Of a DNA stretch of 64,000 nucleotides, positions 1-8,727 are shown in pieces. The notes beneath the pieces are model-generated. The model made no database searches. It was not told the DNA's origin and was given only the letters and a program-made list of their open reading frames with translations. The first letter of the stretch is position 1. Each line of letters opens with the position of its first letter. Source of the DNA: Alteromonas sp. LMIT006 (GTDB taxonomy: Bacteria; Pseudomonadota; Gammaproteobacteria; Enterobacterales; Alteromonadaceae); the NCBI RefSeq assembly GCF_024300645.1, contig NZ_CP101291.1:372001-436000 (forward strand), in the 5' to 3' direction. The position numbers and the translations under genes are program-made.

Positions 1-763
1 CACCAGGGTGAGTCGAGCCAGCCACAATGACAAAGCGTTTTAGCAAGCTTTTTCCTACTTTTGCAACTTCATCAGAGACAGCGATGTCGGTAACTTGATC
101 AAATTTGATATTCTGCGTTAAGGTCAACCGATCATCACCAAACCCCAATTGTTGGTAGGCTTCAAAATCCCGCTCTCCTTGGGCACATACATGCTGAATA
201 TTGGCAAACACAGGTTCTGATAAAAGCGAAATTTGTGCGTACTTCTGAGCTGAACGTTCCGTCATTCGTGCATTGATCAACATGACCGGAATCTGGCGCT
301 TAGCCAATTTCATAATCATATTAGGCCATAATTCCACTTCGGTAATGAATACGCGTTTGGGTTTTAACGCTTGGATGAATGCGTTGATGAGCCACGGAAG
401 ATCCCATGGCAAATAATGATGTTGCACCATCTCGCCAAAAATATCTCTTACGCGTCCCGCTCCGGTAGGGGTCGTAGTGGTAATGGTGATCTTGCGAGTC
501 GGTTCCTCTTGTAATAATGCTTTGATGACACAGGATGCGGCAACCACTTCGCCAACCGAGACACAATGAAACCAATCATCGGCTTCAACGAGATCCTCTG
601 CAATATCACCATAACGCTGTCCTCGTCGTTGATAGCGTTTATTGGACAAATAAAACTGGCGCCACAGTCCCCATTTGATGGTGACGGGGATATAAATAAG
701 CAGTATTAAAAAATCATACAGTAAAAAAGCCAAATACTGTGGCAAAGTGCGTTGGTGTACCAT
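1..763 (-). CDS. waaA: 3-deoxy-D-manno-octulosonic acid (Kdo) transferase, N-terminal part
   Basis: Inner-membrane enzyme that adds Kdo to lipid A precursor in LPS synthesis. Only the first 254 codons are in the window; the gene runs off the left edge. Translation from the ATG at 763 gives an N-terminal hydrophobic anchor (about residues 10-30), then the family's N-domain motifs SVGEVVA and TTTTPTGA, and TEVELWPN further on. These are characteristic of the WaaA/KdtA N-terminal glycosyltransferase domain (full proteins are about 420 residues). It is the last visible gene of a minus-strand run, about 60 bases after the YdjM-like gene. The assignment is from motif recognition; the C-terminal half cannot be checked here. 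Confidence 0.93.
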   Translation of the reverse strand, partial: MVHQRTLPQYLAFLLYDFLILLIYIPVTIKWGLWRQFYLSNKRYQRRGQRYGDIAEDLVEADDWFHCVSVGEVVAASCVIKALLQEEPTRKITITTTTPTGAGRVRDIFGEMVQHHYLPWDLPWLINAFIQALKPKRVFITEVELWPNMIMKLAKRQIPVMLINARMTERSAQKYAQISLLSEPVFANIQHVCAQGERDFEAYQQLGFGDDRLTLTQNIKFDQVTDIAVSDEVAKVGKSLLKRFVIVAGSTHPG

Positions 764-824
764 GTGGAACGAATGATATCAATATATGTATGCTCGCCAA
801 TATAGCACAACTCCTCCCTATTCG

Positions 825-1838
825 TTAGTCTGTGCTGATTTGTACTGCAGGATCAACTATTCTTTGCAATATCAGAGGAAGTCCGGCAAAGGAAGGACGA
901 TTTTCTATCTGACGCAAATCGCCTAGCACAATATCGCTACCACTTACCTGACCCACAGCAAACGTAAACACATAGGCGTTTTCCACCCCCATGCGCAAAT
1001 CCGTTAAGATGACTTCATTTTCAACTTGTTTGACGCTGTACAAACCCTTGGTAAACCATTGCAAACGCTGTACATGCCATTCATCTGCAATATTTTTCAA
1101 TAATTCCGGTTCTGTTGGATAACGCGTGATGGAAACCTCATCGACGTAATCAAAGATAGATGTGTAGATTTCATAATACGCATCGTCTTCAACCACGACA
1201 CTGCGCCACAATAAAGTCGTCAAAGGCGCTGGTGTACTGACATACACCCTGTCATCAATCCCTTGGGCCGCTAACGCATGCTGGTTAATATAATCAATAT
1301 ATTGCTTCGCTGCGATCGCCCAGAGCATGTAACCAACACTTATCCCAAGTCCCCAAAACGTGAGCTTACGTAATCGCTCAAGCGAAATACGAGGCATCAA
1401 ATAGAACAGAGTTGGAATGAGTAAAGGCAGAGTGTAGAGAGGATCAATGATAAAAAATATCGAATACGCAAAGGGGTATTCGGTGAGCCCCCAGAATACT
1501 TGTGTGCCATAGACAGTCAAGCCGTCGATCAACGAATGAGTCGCTAAAACGGTAAAGGCCATCCCTGCCCAGTGAGCAAAGTGAGTTTTCGTTTGAGGAT
1601 GCAATTTACAAAACAACCAAGCCAATATAGGGCTAATCAGCGCATGCACCAAAAAAGAATGACTGAACCCTCGGTGGTACGTGAAGTTTTCAATATCCCC
1701 TCCGTAAGGGATCAGTACATCCAGATCCGGAAGGGTGCCAAGTACCGCGCCATACAACGCAGCACGTCTACCTACTTTCGAGCCCATAATGGCGTAACCA
1801 ACCGTTGCGCCCAGTGCGATTTGTGTTATTGAATCCAT
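825..1838 (-). CDS. YdjM/DUF457-family membrane-bound metal-dependent hydrolase
   Basis: 337 residues. The first half is a multi-pass membrane region typical of the YdjM (PF04307) family: DSITQIALGATVGYA at the N-terminus, a GTLPDLDVL motif, HRGFSHSFLVH, and THSLIDGLTVYGT, which together supply the conserved His/Asp residues thought to bind metal. The C-terminal ~150 residues are more hydrophilic and probably extracytoplasmic. Its ATG shares one base with the stop of the MFS gene (TAATG), so the two are probably translationally coupled. The substrate of the family is not established; in enterobacteria ydjM is SOS-linked, but I see no LexA box here. Confidence 0.82.
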   Translation of the reverse strand: MDSITQIALGATVGYAIMGSKVGRRAALYGAVLGTLPDLDVLIPYGGDIENFTYHRGFSHSFLVHALISPILAWLFCKLHPQTKTHFAHWAGMAFTVLATHSLIDGLTVYGTQVFWGLTEYPFAYSIFFIIDPLYTLPLLIPTLFYLMPRISLERLRKLTFWGLGISVGYMLWAIAAKQYIDYINQHALAAQGIDDRVYVSTPAPLTTLLWRSVVVEDDAYYEIYTSIFDYVDEVSITRYPTEPELLKNIADEWHVQRLQWFTKGLYSVKQVENEVILTDLRMGVENAYVFTFAVGQVSGSDIVLGDLRQIENRPSFAGLPLILQRIVDPAVQISTD

Positions 1839-3013
1839 TATTTCTCCTTAGGCATTCGCGAAGTTATCCAGGCTCCTACCAACAACATAGCCACACATAT
1901 CAAGATTAGGTGAGTTGACAACACAGAGTAAAGCACCGCATAAAGCGCCCCAAGCCCCAACAATACAAGGCCAACCAAAGTATTTCCAGATGCCACATAC
2001 TGCTGACGTATATCGCTTTCAACGATGTCTAACAAGTAGGTTTTGCGCGCCGTCCGTACTCCAGCATAGCCCAGATTTGCGACCGCAAAACACAACATCA
2101 TCAACCAGATGGAGGTCAGTTCGCAATACCATATGAGGTAAAATCCAAACGCACCCAACAGGGTCATCGCAATGGCTTTTTGCATAGTGTGCCGTGCAGA
2201 ATCATCCGATAAAATACCCCACACTGCTGAGGACAGAAAGCTGGCTATCGCGCCTCCTAACATAAACCAAGGCAAGCTTGAATACACCGCTTGTTCAGAC
2301 GCAACTGCAAGGACCATATAGGGCATGACCAGCGCACCATGTAATACGGCAGAGCGTTGATAAACGATTTTGCGCAAAAGCGGCGTTTGCCGCCAAAATT
2401 GCACCAGCGATCCCTGCCTACTTGATTCGAGCCCTGTTGGCATCGAAAGTGAAATACTCAACCAACATCCTATGGCATAACAAGTAAAACCGCCTATCAA
2501 TAACCCCGTCAGAATTGGGATTTTATGAGCGATATCCTGCAACTGGAGTAAATACACACTAACTACTATGGTCAGTAATCCTGAAATACTTCCTCCCAAT
2601 CCAATGAGCTTGCCGCGCTCACCTTTTGCAATATTGTGCGCTTGAATATCTTTGACGGTAAAGGAACACAAGGCTCGCCCAACACTGAGCAATACGACAC
2701 TGAACAAACCAATGACGCTTCGTCCTGCTATTGGAAGCAGTAAAACCGTAAGTAACAGCCCCAAACTCGCACCTTGCAGAATCATACCCGAACGCCAAAT
2801 GAGCCCCGTTTGATAACGAGAGCGAAGTGCTTGTTTAACCGACCACTGTGGCAATAGGGAACCTGATTCTTTGATAGGAACTAATAAACTGAGCATCCAA
2901 ATTGGGGCGTTTAGGGTCAAAAAAATCCAAGGTAAGATGATCTTAGCAGATACCAGTTCATCGGCGAGTTGAGTGAATGATGATATAGATAGTAGGCGTT
3001 TAAAGCCTTGCAT
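1838..3013 (-). CDS. MFS-family membrane transporter
   Basis: 391 residues, almost entirely hydrophobic with about 12 predicted transmembrane segments and the usual basic cytoplasmic loops; length and pattern fit the major facilitator superfamily. No substrate signature is recognisable. Position is informative: its start overlaps the stop of kynureninase by one base, so it is the third gene of the formamidase-kynU-MFS run. A role in moving kynurenine, anthranilate or tryptophan is a context-based guess only. A drug-efflux role is equally possible. Confidence 0.75.
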   Translation of the reverse strand: MQGFKRLLSISSFTQLADELVSAKIILPWIFLTLNAPIWMLSLLVPIKESGSLLPQWSVKQALRSRYQTGLIWRSGMILQGASLGLLLTVLLLPIAGRSVIGLFSVVLLSVGRALCSFTVKDIQAHNIAKGERGKLIGLGGSISGLLTIVVSVYLLQLQDIAHKIPILTGLLIGGFTCYAIGCWLSISLSMPTGLESSRQGSLVQFWRQTPLLRKIVYQRSAVLHGALVMPYMVLAVASEQAVYSSLPWFMLGGAIASFLSSAVWGILSDDSARHTMQKAIAMTLLGAFGFYLIWYCELTSIWLMMLCFAVANLGYAGVRTARKTYLLDIVESDIRQQYVASGNTLVGLVLLGLGALYAVLYSVLSTHLILICVAMLLVGAWITSRMPKEK

Positions 3014-4281
3014 TAGGTCACCGTATTGCGGGTTTGATATTGCTGCGCTCGATACATTTTACATTGCATAATATGGGCAAGAGAATCCGTTGCTTTGAGC
3101 ACATCAAAATAACTGATATACAATGGTGCGAAACCGATGCGCAAAATATTGGGCTCTCGAAAATCGGCAATGACACCTTGTTCAATCCACGCTTGGCAAA
3201 TCGCATACGCATCAGGGTGAGCGAGGGCGATTTGACTGCCTCTTCGAGCATCGTCCATATCCGTCACTAATTCTAATGGTTGCAATGCAGGATGTTGCTC
3301 AATCACTGAAACCATAAAAGACGATAGCTTGAGTGATTTCTGTCGCACGTCAGACATATCCACGTCGCTAAATATCGTCAAGGCTCCTTTGAGCACCGCC
3401 ATTGACACAATATTTGGGGTGCCACATAACAAGCTATCAATGCCATCGCTTGGCACATAATCTTGCTCAAAAGCAAACGAATTGGCATGTCCCATCCAGC
3501 CGGTAAGTGGTTGTTTGAGTCGATTGTGATGTATGGGATTTACATAAATAAAAGCTGGAGCACCTGGACCACCGTTAAGATACTTATAGCTACACCCCAC
3601 CGCAAAATCGACCTCGTGTTCATCGAGCGACAACTCCAGAGCACCGGCGCTGTGAGCAAGATCCCAAATCACTAAAATGCCCAAGGCGTGAGCGGCTTGC
3701 GTGATCTTTGCCATATCCAACATATAGCCCGTTTTGTAATTGACATGAGTCAACATGAGCACAGCGATCGATTCATCTAATTGCGCAATAATGTCTTGCT
3801 CATCAACATAGATAAGGCTCACTTCAGAGCGATGTGCCATTAAACCTTGCGCGATATAACCATCACTAGGGAAGTTTCCTTGTTGAGTCATAATGACATG
3901 ACGATCTGGCTGCAGATTAAGCGCACTATGCAAGAGTTTATATAAATTGATACTAGTGGAATCGCAAGCGATGACAGAGTCTGCTTGAGCGCCAATAATC
4001 GGTGCAATCTGAGCGCCCACAATGCGCGGTAACCTGATCCAATCGTGTACATTCCAAGAGGTAATCAGATCCGTTTGCCATTGTGCATCTAGCACTGATT
4101 GGCCAGCCATTTGTGCCGCATGTGACGCAGGACCAAGAGAATTACCGTCCAAATAAATCGTGTTATCAGGAATGGAAAACGCTTTGCGTTTTTCCTTTAA
4201 TACATCCTCTGAGTCAAGTTGCTGGGCTTGCGCTAAAATATCCATCCACACATCATTTGGCCAGGTGACTTGTGGGGTCAT
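3013..4281 (-). CDS. kynU: Kynureninase
   Basis: Cytoplasmic PLP enzyme that cleaves L-kynurenine to anthranilate and alanine (or 3-hydroxykynurenine to 3-hydroxyanthranilate). 422 residues, normal for the family. Visible motifs: YLDGNSLGP near residue 45, FPSDGYIAQGL, the WDLAHSAGA segment carrying the Asp that contacts the PLP ring, and SYKYLNGGPGAPAF near residue 230 with the Schiff-base lysine. It overlaps the upstream formamidase-like gene by 4 bases (ATGA), which supports a tryptophan-degradation operon. Tryptophan 2,3-dioxygenase, the first enzyme, is not in the window. Confidence 0.95.
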   Translation of the reverse strand: MTPQVTWPNDVWMDILAQAQQLDSEDVLKEKRKAFSIPDNTIYLDGNSLGPASHAAQMAGQSVLDAQWQTDLITSWNVHDWIRLPRIVGAQIAPIIGAQADSVIACDSTSINLYKLLHSALNLQPDRHVIMTQQGNFPSDGYIAQGLMAHRSEVSLIYVDEQDIIAQLDESIAVLMLTHVNYKTGYMLDMAKITQAAHALGILVIWDLAHSAGALELSLDEHEVDFAVGCSYKYLNGGPGAPAFIYVNPIHHNRLKQPLTGWMGHANSFAFEQDYVPSDGIDSLLCGTPNIVSMAVLKGALTIFSDVDMSDVRQKSLKLSSFMVSVIEQHPALQPLELVTDMDDARRGSQIALAHPDAYAICQAWIEQGVIADFREPNILRIGFAPLYISYFDVLKATDSLAHIMQCKMYRAQQYQTRNTVT

Positions 4282-5096
4282 AACGCGCGCTCCAATAAAT
4301 TTTGTAATAACGACTTATACGCCGTGGTTTGGGTGTGGATCCAAGCAAAGTGCCCTGCATGCTGGGTCGTATTCACTGAGGCATTTGGATAACTGGCCTG
4401 TTTGATAGGTACTATCTTGTCTTCATTGCCATGCCACAATATCACTTCGATATTGGATGGCATCTGATAAGAGCGCGGCGAGGCACTTTTATATATTTCA
4501 GGGATAATTGCAGGGGAGTCGCCCATAAAACGTAATGTAGCTTGTTGGCAAGAATTATCGCCTTGCGCATAAGTAGCAACATCAACAATTGCAGCAAGAC
4601 CATGCACATTGATATTCGAGCTAGGGGCCCACTGCGACGCTTGTGTTGCGGCTAATAAAGCCAAATGCCCACCAGCAGAATGCCCCACAATAGCAATCGG
4701 ACGTTCGGTTGCATAGGTTGTGTCAGTTACCGCTTTTCGTAAACCATTGATAATATCGTCTCTGGCAATCGGCCATCCTGCACGTTCATCAGTAGTGCGA
4801 CGATATTCAAGACCGATAACCGTAAAGCCCGCTTCGTAAAAAGCTGACATCACAGGTTTGGCATGCTCTATATCATAAGCATCCAACCAGCAGCCGCCAT
4901 GAATAAAAATCAGTAATGGCGCATCGTCGGCTTGTTGCCAACGAAGATAAAATTGTTCCGGCGCTGCTCCATAAATATGTCTCTGAGTGGCTGGCACAGA
5001 GGGTTGTGCCAGCACTTCAGAAAAAGTCGCATCCTCTTTAGCCAATGCTTGACTGACCAAAAGGACGCTTATGCATAATGTAATGATGTAATTAAT
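4278..5096 (-). CDS. Arylformamidase-like alpha/beta hydrolase, probably exported; apparent ATT start
   Basis: Alpha/beta hydrolase with an HGGCW oxyanion-hole motif, the nucleophile elbow GHSAGGH, and late GNEDKIVP (Asp) and HAGHF (His) segments. Lying directly ahead of kynU, it probably hydrolyses N-formylkynurenine (KynB-like role). The start is odd. The first ordinary start codon is TTG at 5060, but the frame stays open upstream to a TAG at 5102 and encodes a complete signal peptide, NYIITLCISVLLVSQALA, cut before KED. The only well-placed initiator is ATT at 5096, with GGAG (5103-5106) six bases ahead. I therefore extend the gene to ATT (272 residues); an ATG-to-ATT mutation or a sequence error is the alternative. 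Confidence 0.78.
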   Translation of the reverse strand: MNYIITLCISVLLVSQALAKEDATFSEVLAQPSVPATQRHIYGAAPEQFYLRWQQADDAPLLIFIHGGCWLDAYDIEHAKPVMSAFYEAGFTVIGLEYRRTTDERAGWPIARDDIINGLRKAVTDTTYATERPIAIVGHSAGGHLALLAATQASQWAPSSNINVHGLAAIVDVATYAQGDNSCQQATLRFMGDSPAIIPEIYKSASPRSYQMPSNIEVILWHGNEDKIVPIKQASYPNASVNTTQHAGHFAWIHTQTTAYKSLLQNLLERAL

Positions 5097-5344
5097 ACAC
5101 TACTCCATTGCCGGCGCATCACTGATATTACGCTCAAGAATTTTGTTGGCTCCAATATCGCTTTCAGTAAAACGCAACGGTCTCAGTTGAGGTTACTCAG
5201 AATATAACATGGTTTGATCCAAATAGTGATCATTACCAGCCACATAGGTCATCGAGCACCGCAATCGCGGAATAACTGTGTAAATAACCCCCAATCGGTT
5301 TTGACCTATTCACTGTATTGCCATGCTGACTGCTGCAATTGAAA

Positions 5345-6145
5345 CTAGTTTCTTGCTTGCAACTGCTGAATCATTTGTTTTAATTCAGCGATATCCGCTT
5401 GTAGATCCGCAACTGTAGGTTCATGAGCCGTTTCTTCCTCACGCATCAATTGATGTTCTTTTTCCATGACACCGACGACAATCCCTATCACCATATTAAG
5501 AAATGCAAATGCGGTTAGGAAAATAAACGTAAAATAGAATACCCAAGACATCGGATACACTTCCATGGTTTCGTACATCACATCGGTCCAATCTTCAAAC
5601 GTCATGACGCGGAACAAGGTCAACATGGAGATAGCAATATCGCCCCACAACACAGGGTTAATCGACTCAAAGATATAACTGCCAATCGCTGCATAGATAT
5701 AAAAGATGATAAACATCAGTAATAAGACATAAAACAGCTGAGGCATCGCGCGAAGCAAGGAGTTAATTAACACACGTAACTCAGGAACAACCGAAATCAT
5801 CCGCAACACACGGAAGATTCGGACCAAGCGTGCCAGTAAAGCCATTTCCGAATCATCTATCGGAACCAGACTGACCGCAACGACGAGCGTATCAAAAATA
5901 TTCCAGCCCTTTTTGAAGAAGGATTTTTTGTCCTCGTCTGTGACAAAGCGCAACGTGATTTCAAATAAGAAGAAAATGGTAATAAACCAATCCATGACCT
6001 TCGTAACAGACAGCGCAGAGTCATTCAGAGTAAATGTTTTGGCTCCAATTTCTAGAGCAGAAATGATAATGACCGCAACGACGGACATTTCAAAAATCTT
6101 ATTGTTGCGCAAGCGCGTCAATGGACCCATAATTGCTACTGGCAT
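5345..6145 (-). CDS. BacNav-type voltage-gated cation channel with acidic filter
   Basis: 266 residues, the size of single-domain tetrameric bacterial sodium channels. S1-S4 span roughly residues 18-130; S4 carries Arg at about 106, 109, 112 and 115 with three-residue spacing. The pore region follows (S5 about 136-160, S6 about 200-227). The filter is TFEDWTD (182-188), where known Na+-selective relatives have TLESWSM/TLESWAS. The tail from about residue 243 is a heptad-like coiled coil (LQADIAELKQMIQQLQ), the usual tetramerisation element. It is monocistronic, with AGGAAAG ahead of the ATG. Ion selectivity is inferred and may be Ca2+ or mixed rather than Na+ only. Confidence 0.9.
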   Translation of the reverse strand: MPVAIMGPLTRLRNNKIFEMSVVAVIIISALEIGAKTFTLNDSALSVTKVMDWFITIFFLFEITLRFVTDEDKKSFFKKGWNIFDTLVVAVSLVPIDDSEMALLARLVRIFRVLRMISVVPELRVLINSLLRAMPQLFYVLLLMFIIFYIYAAIGSYIFESINPVLWGDIAISMLTLFRVMTFEDWTDVMYETMEVYPMSWVFYFTFIFLTAFAFLNMVIGIVVGVMEKEHQLMREEETAHEPTVADLQADIAELKQMIQQLQARN

Positions 6146-6302
6146 GGCTAAATCTTTCCTGTAAAACCATCAAAAATCGGCGCTAGCATAATGCAATTAC
6201 CCGTACTTGTCATTAGTGCTTTGGTGCGTTTTTTGTCCTTATGGACAGTGATATGGAAGACAAAAAAGATTATCATTATCAGTGTCAAATTATCGTTGAG
6301 TA

Positions 6303-8273
6303 TTATTTTCCTCGCTGAGAATACCAATGATTTTTATATGCCAAACTTCCCCACAATACATGAGCCAATGCAATCTCTGAAGTATCACGGTTAACATCTA
6401 TTGGTGATAGTATGTTGAGTTGATAATTATATTGAAAATTCAAAGGTGCTTTACTTGGTTGTAGGATGGTCACTTCATCATTAACCATGTAAGCGAAATT
6501 CTCTGCATACTGCATCATTGCTCTGCCAGAAGCAGTTAGATCTGTAAGGTCTTGACCTAACATTGGTGAAAAATTTTCTATACCCATTAACGATAAAAGA
6601 GTTGGGGCTAAATCGATTTGACTGACTATTCTCTTGTCTAAAGTGGGTTCTATACCTGAGTTTAGGATCACACCCGGAATATGGAAATTATTAATCGGAA
6701 CAAGATCTTTACCCATAGCTCTCGCATCATGGTCAGCAACAACGAGGAATATTGTGTTTTCCCAATAGGCTCGCTTCTTTGCTTTTGCAATAAATTGCCC
6801 TAATGCATAGTCAGCATATTGTATAGCTTTATGCCGCAGCAATTCTTTGTCATCATACTGCGTCAATTGTTTATCGCTATACTGGATAGGGGTAACAACA
6901 CCATCAGGAATTTCAAATGGATCATGGTTACTTGACGTAAATATGAAACTAAAAAATGGTTTTCCTTCGTTATGAAGCTTAGTTAATTCAATATCAGCTT
7001 GATTAAACAAATCACCATCACTTGCCCCCCAAGACGCTACAAATTGTGGGTTTTCAATATCATTAAAGTCAACAATGTCAGTAAAGCCGTTTCCTAGAAA
7101 GAAGCTTTTCATGTTGTCGAAATGACTTTCTCCACCGTAAATGAATTGAGTCTCATAACCATTTTCTTTTAGCAGAGATGCAATAGTAAAAAAGTCCTTT
7201 TGCGATTTATCTAACTTAACAACTGCCCTAGAGGGCGTTGGAGTAAAGCCAGTTATAACTGCTTCAATACCTCTAACGGAGCGAGTACCTGTTGCGTACA
7301 ACCGTTTAAATGCCCAGCCTTCTTGATTTAATTTATCAATTTCAGGTGTTAGCGGGATTCCACCAAGAGATGATACATATTGGGCACCTAAGCTTTCTTC
7401 AAGGATTATCACCAAGTTTTTTGGTTTCCCCTTAAAGCTTGGTGAACGTTTACTGAAACTGGGGGAATGATTGTTTCTGAAGTTGTCTAAAGGTTGTTTT
7501 GACTCCTGACGAACGAGCTCAATAACTCGATCATCTTCCATCTTGCCATATAGCTTGGCAGCATTTTTTTCATCACCGAATTGATTAAGCGCATAAGCAA
7601 CACTGTAAGTTGAATTTAACGTAAGGGAATTAACTAATGGGTCAGTTGAAAAGTACACTAAGGCAGGGTTAATTGGTCTATGGCCTAATGTCCCTCGTGC
7701 GGATAAAGAAATCACAACAATCAGCAACAAAAAGGCCACCAGTCTATTTGCTACTGAAGTACCATCTTTGTCTACCTTATTAGAGACTATGCAATCAGAA
7801 AGCTGACATAATTTCCTAACAGGTAATAGTAATAGTGCAAACACTAACAATAAAGTAACCAAGTGACCATTCAAAAGCATTTTTGTCACTTCGTCTGGAT
7901 ACGCTAAATATTCAATAAATAATCTGTTTGGTCTGAAACCATATTCATTGATAAAAGCAGGTGTTACTAATTCAAAAAATAGAATTGCTATAAACCACAC
8001 AAAAAACCAAGTTTTCAGTAAATGTGACCACTGAAAATGAAATCGTGTTCTTGATATCCAAGGATGTAATAATGCGGGCACTGCGCATATATATGCCGCA
8101 CTACTAAGGTCAATACGAACTCCGCTGCCAATAAGGTTTGCAAAATTGCCAACGCCTTCAAATCTATCTACTTGCCATAATGCCAACCCTGTACGGGTCA
8201 GGGTAAGAAAAACTATGATGGAAAGAGTGAATAAAAGAAATGGTCGAATAAGGCTGTAGATTGTCGTATGCAT
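6303..8273 (-). CDS. LTA-synthase-family sulfatase-fold transferase
   Basis: 656 residues: about five N-terminal membrane segments (residues 8-200), then an extracytoplasmic alkaline-phosphatase/sulfatase-fold domain from about 270. Motifs include VIILEESLGAQYV (metal-binding Glu), TGTRSVRGIEA with the likely nucleophilic Thr, GGESHFDN, SSNHDPFEIPD and VVADHDARA. The family transfers phosphoglycerol or phosphoethanolamine from phospholipids to envelope glycans or lipids (LtaS, OpgB and relatives); the acceptor here is unknown. It lies 85 bases after dgkA, with its own PmrA-type repeat in the gap. Diacylglycerol left by the transfer would be recycled by DgkA. It belongs to the AT-rich block shared with eptA. 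Confidence 0.85.
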   Translation of the reverse strand: MHTTIYSLIRPFLLFTLSIIVFLTLTRTGLALWQVDRFEGVGNFANLIGSGVRIDLSSAAYICAVPALLHPWISRTRFHFQWSHLLKTWFFVWFIAILFFELVTPAFINEYGFRPNRLFIEYLAYPDEVTKMLLNGHLVTLLLVFALLLLPVRKLCQLSDCIVSNKVDKDGTSVANRLVAFLLLIVVISLSARGTLGHRPINPALVYFSTDPLVNSLTLNSTYSVAYALNQFGDEKNAAKLYGKMEDDRVIELVRQESKQPLDNFRNNHSPSFSKRSPSFKGKPKNLVIILEESLGAQYVSSLGGIPLTPEIDKLNQEGWAFKRLYATGTRSVRGIEAVITGFTPTPSRAVVKLDKSQKDFFTIASLLKENGYETQFIYGGESHFDNMKSFFLGNGFTDIVDFNDIENPQFVASWGASDGDLFNQADIELTKLHNEGKPFFSFIFTSSNHDPFEIPDGVVTPIQYSDKQLTQYDDKELLRHKAIQYADYALGQFIAKAKKRAYWENTIFLVVADHDARAMGKDLVPINNFHIPGVILNSGIEPTLDKRIVSQIDLAPTLLSLMGIENFSPMLGQDLTDLTASGRAMMQYAENFAYMVNDEVTILQPSKAPLNFQYNYQLNILSPIDVNRDTSEIALAHVLWGSLAYKNHWYSQRGK

Positions 8274-8320
8274 CGCTAATAATTTGAATATTAAAACGAT
8301 GCCTACTTTATGAGACCTAA

Positions 8321-8337
8321 CTTAAGATTTACTGAAG
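8321..8337. promoter_or_regulatory. PmrA-type direct repeat ahead of the LTA-synthase-family gene
   Basis: CTTAAG-attta-CTGAAG on the plus strand; read towards the gene it is CTTCAG-N5-CTTAAG. This fits the PmrA/BasR half-site YTTAAK repeated at 11-bp spacing, with one mismatch. Ten bases further towards the gene is TAAAGT, a possible -10. The TAAATCTTAAGTTA core is shared with the repeat ahead of the Omp85-eptA-dgkA genes. Confidence 0.55.
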
Positions 8338-8358
8338 AAAAACTGAAATAATCTCAAG

Positions 8359-8724
8359 TTAAATAAGTACCGAAAGCCAAACAAAAGTAGCAATTACTAT
8401 ACTAACCAATACTGCGGCAGACCCTAAATCTTTAGCTAAACCTGACAGTGGATGTATTTCTAATCCAACACGGTCAACTACCGCTTCTATTGCGGTATTT
8501 ATTATTTCAGTAAACATAATGAACAGTACTGCAACGATCAGTACGAGCTGTTCTTTCAGTGTAATATTGAACAAGAAAGTTACGGGGATCGACAATACAA
8601 GCAACAGTAACTCTTGTCTGAATGCGGCTTCATTCCTTAGGAGCCACTTGAACGCTCTTGTTGAATTCAATGTTGCGAGATACACTCGTTTAAGACCTTT
8701 TGGTTTGTTTTCGCTATCAAACAC
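8359..8724 (-). CDS. dgkA: Diacylglycerol kinase
   Basis: Small inner-membrane enzyme that phosphorylates diacylglycerol to phosphatidic acid. 121 residues, as in E. coli DgkA, with the hallmark NEAAFRQE and FTEIINTAIEAVVDR motifs and three membrane segments. The start is GTG at 8724, four bases after the eptA stop, with AGGAG about 11 bases ahead, so it is the downstream partner of eptA. The context explains its job: phosphoethanolamine transfer from phosphatidylethanolamine leaves diacylglycerol, which this enzyme returns to the phospholipid pool. Confidence 0.95.
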   Translation of the reverse strand: MFDSENKPKGLKRVYLATLNSTRAFKWLLRNEAAFRQELLLLVLSIPVTFLFNITLKEQLVLIVAVLFIMFTEIINTAIEAVVDRVGLEIHPLSGLAKDLGSAAVLVSIVIATFVWLSVLI

Positions 8725-8727
8725 GGA

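Noticed and set aside
6191-6394. 67-codon plus-strand frame ahead of the channel gene
   Set aside because: Hydrophobic AT-rich frame overlapping the 3' end of the LTA-synthase-family gene, with no SD.
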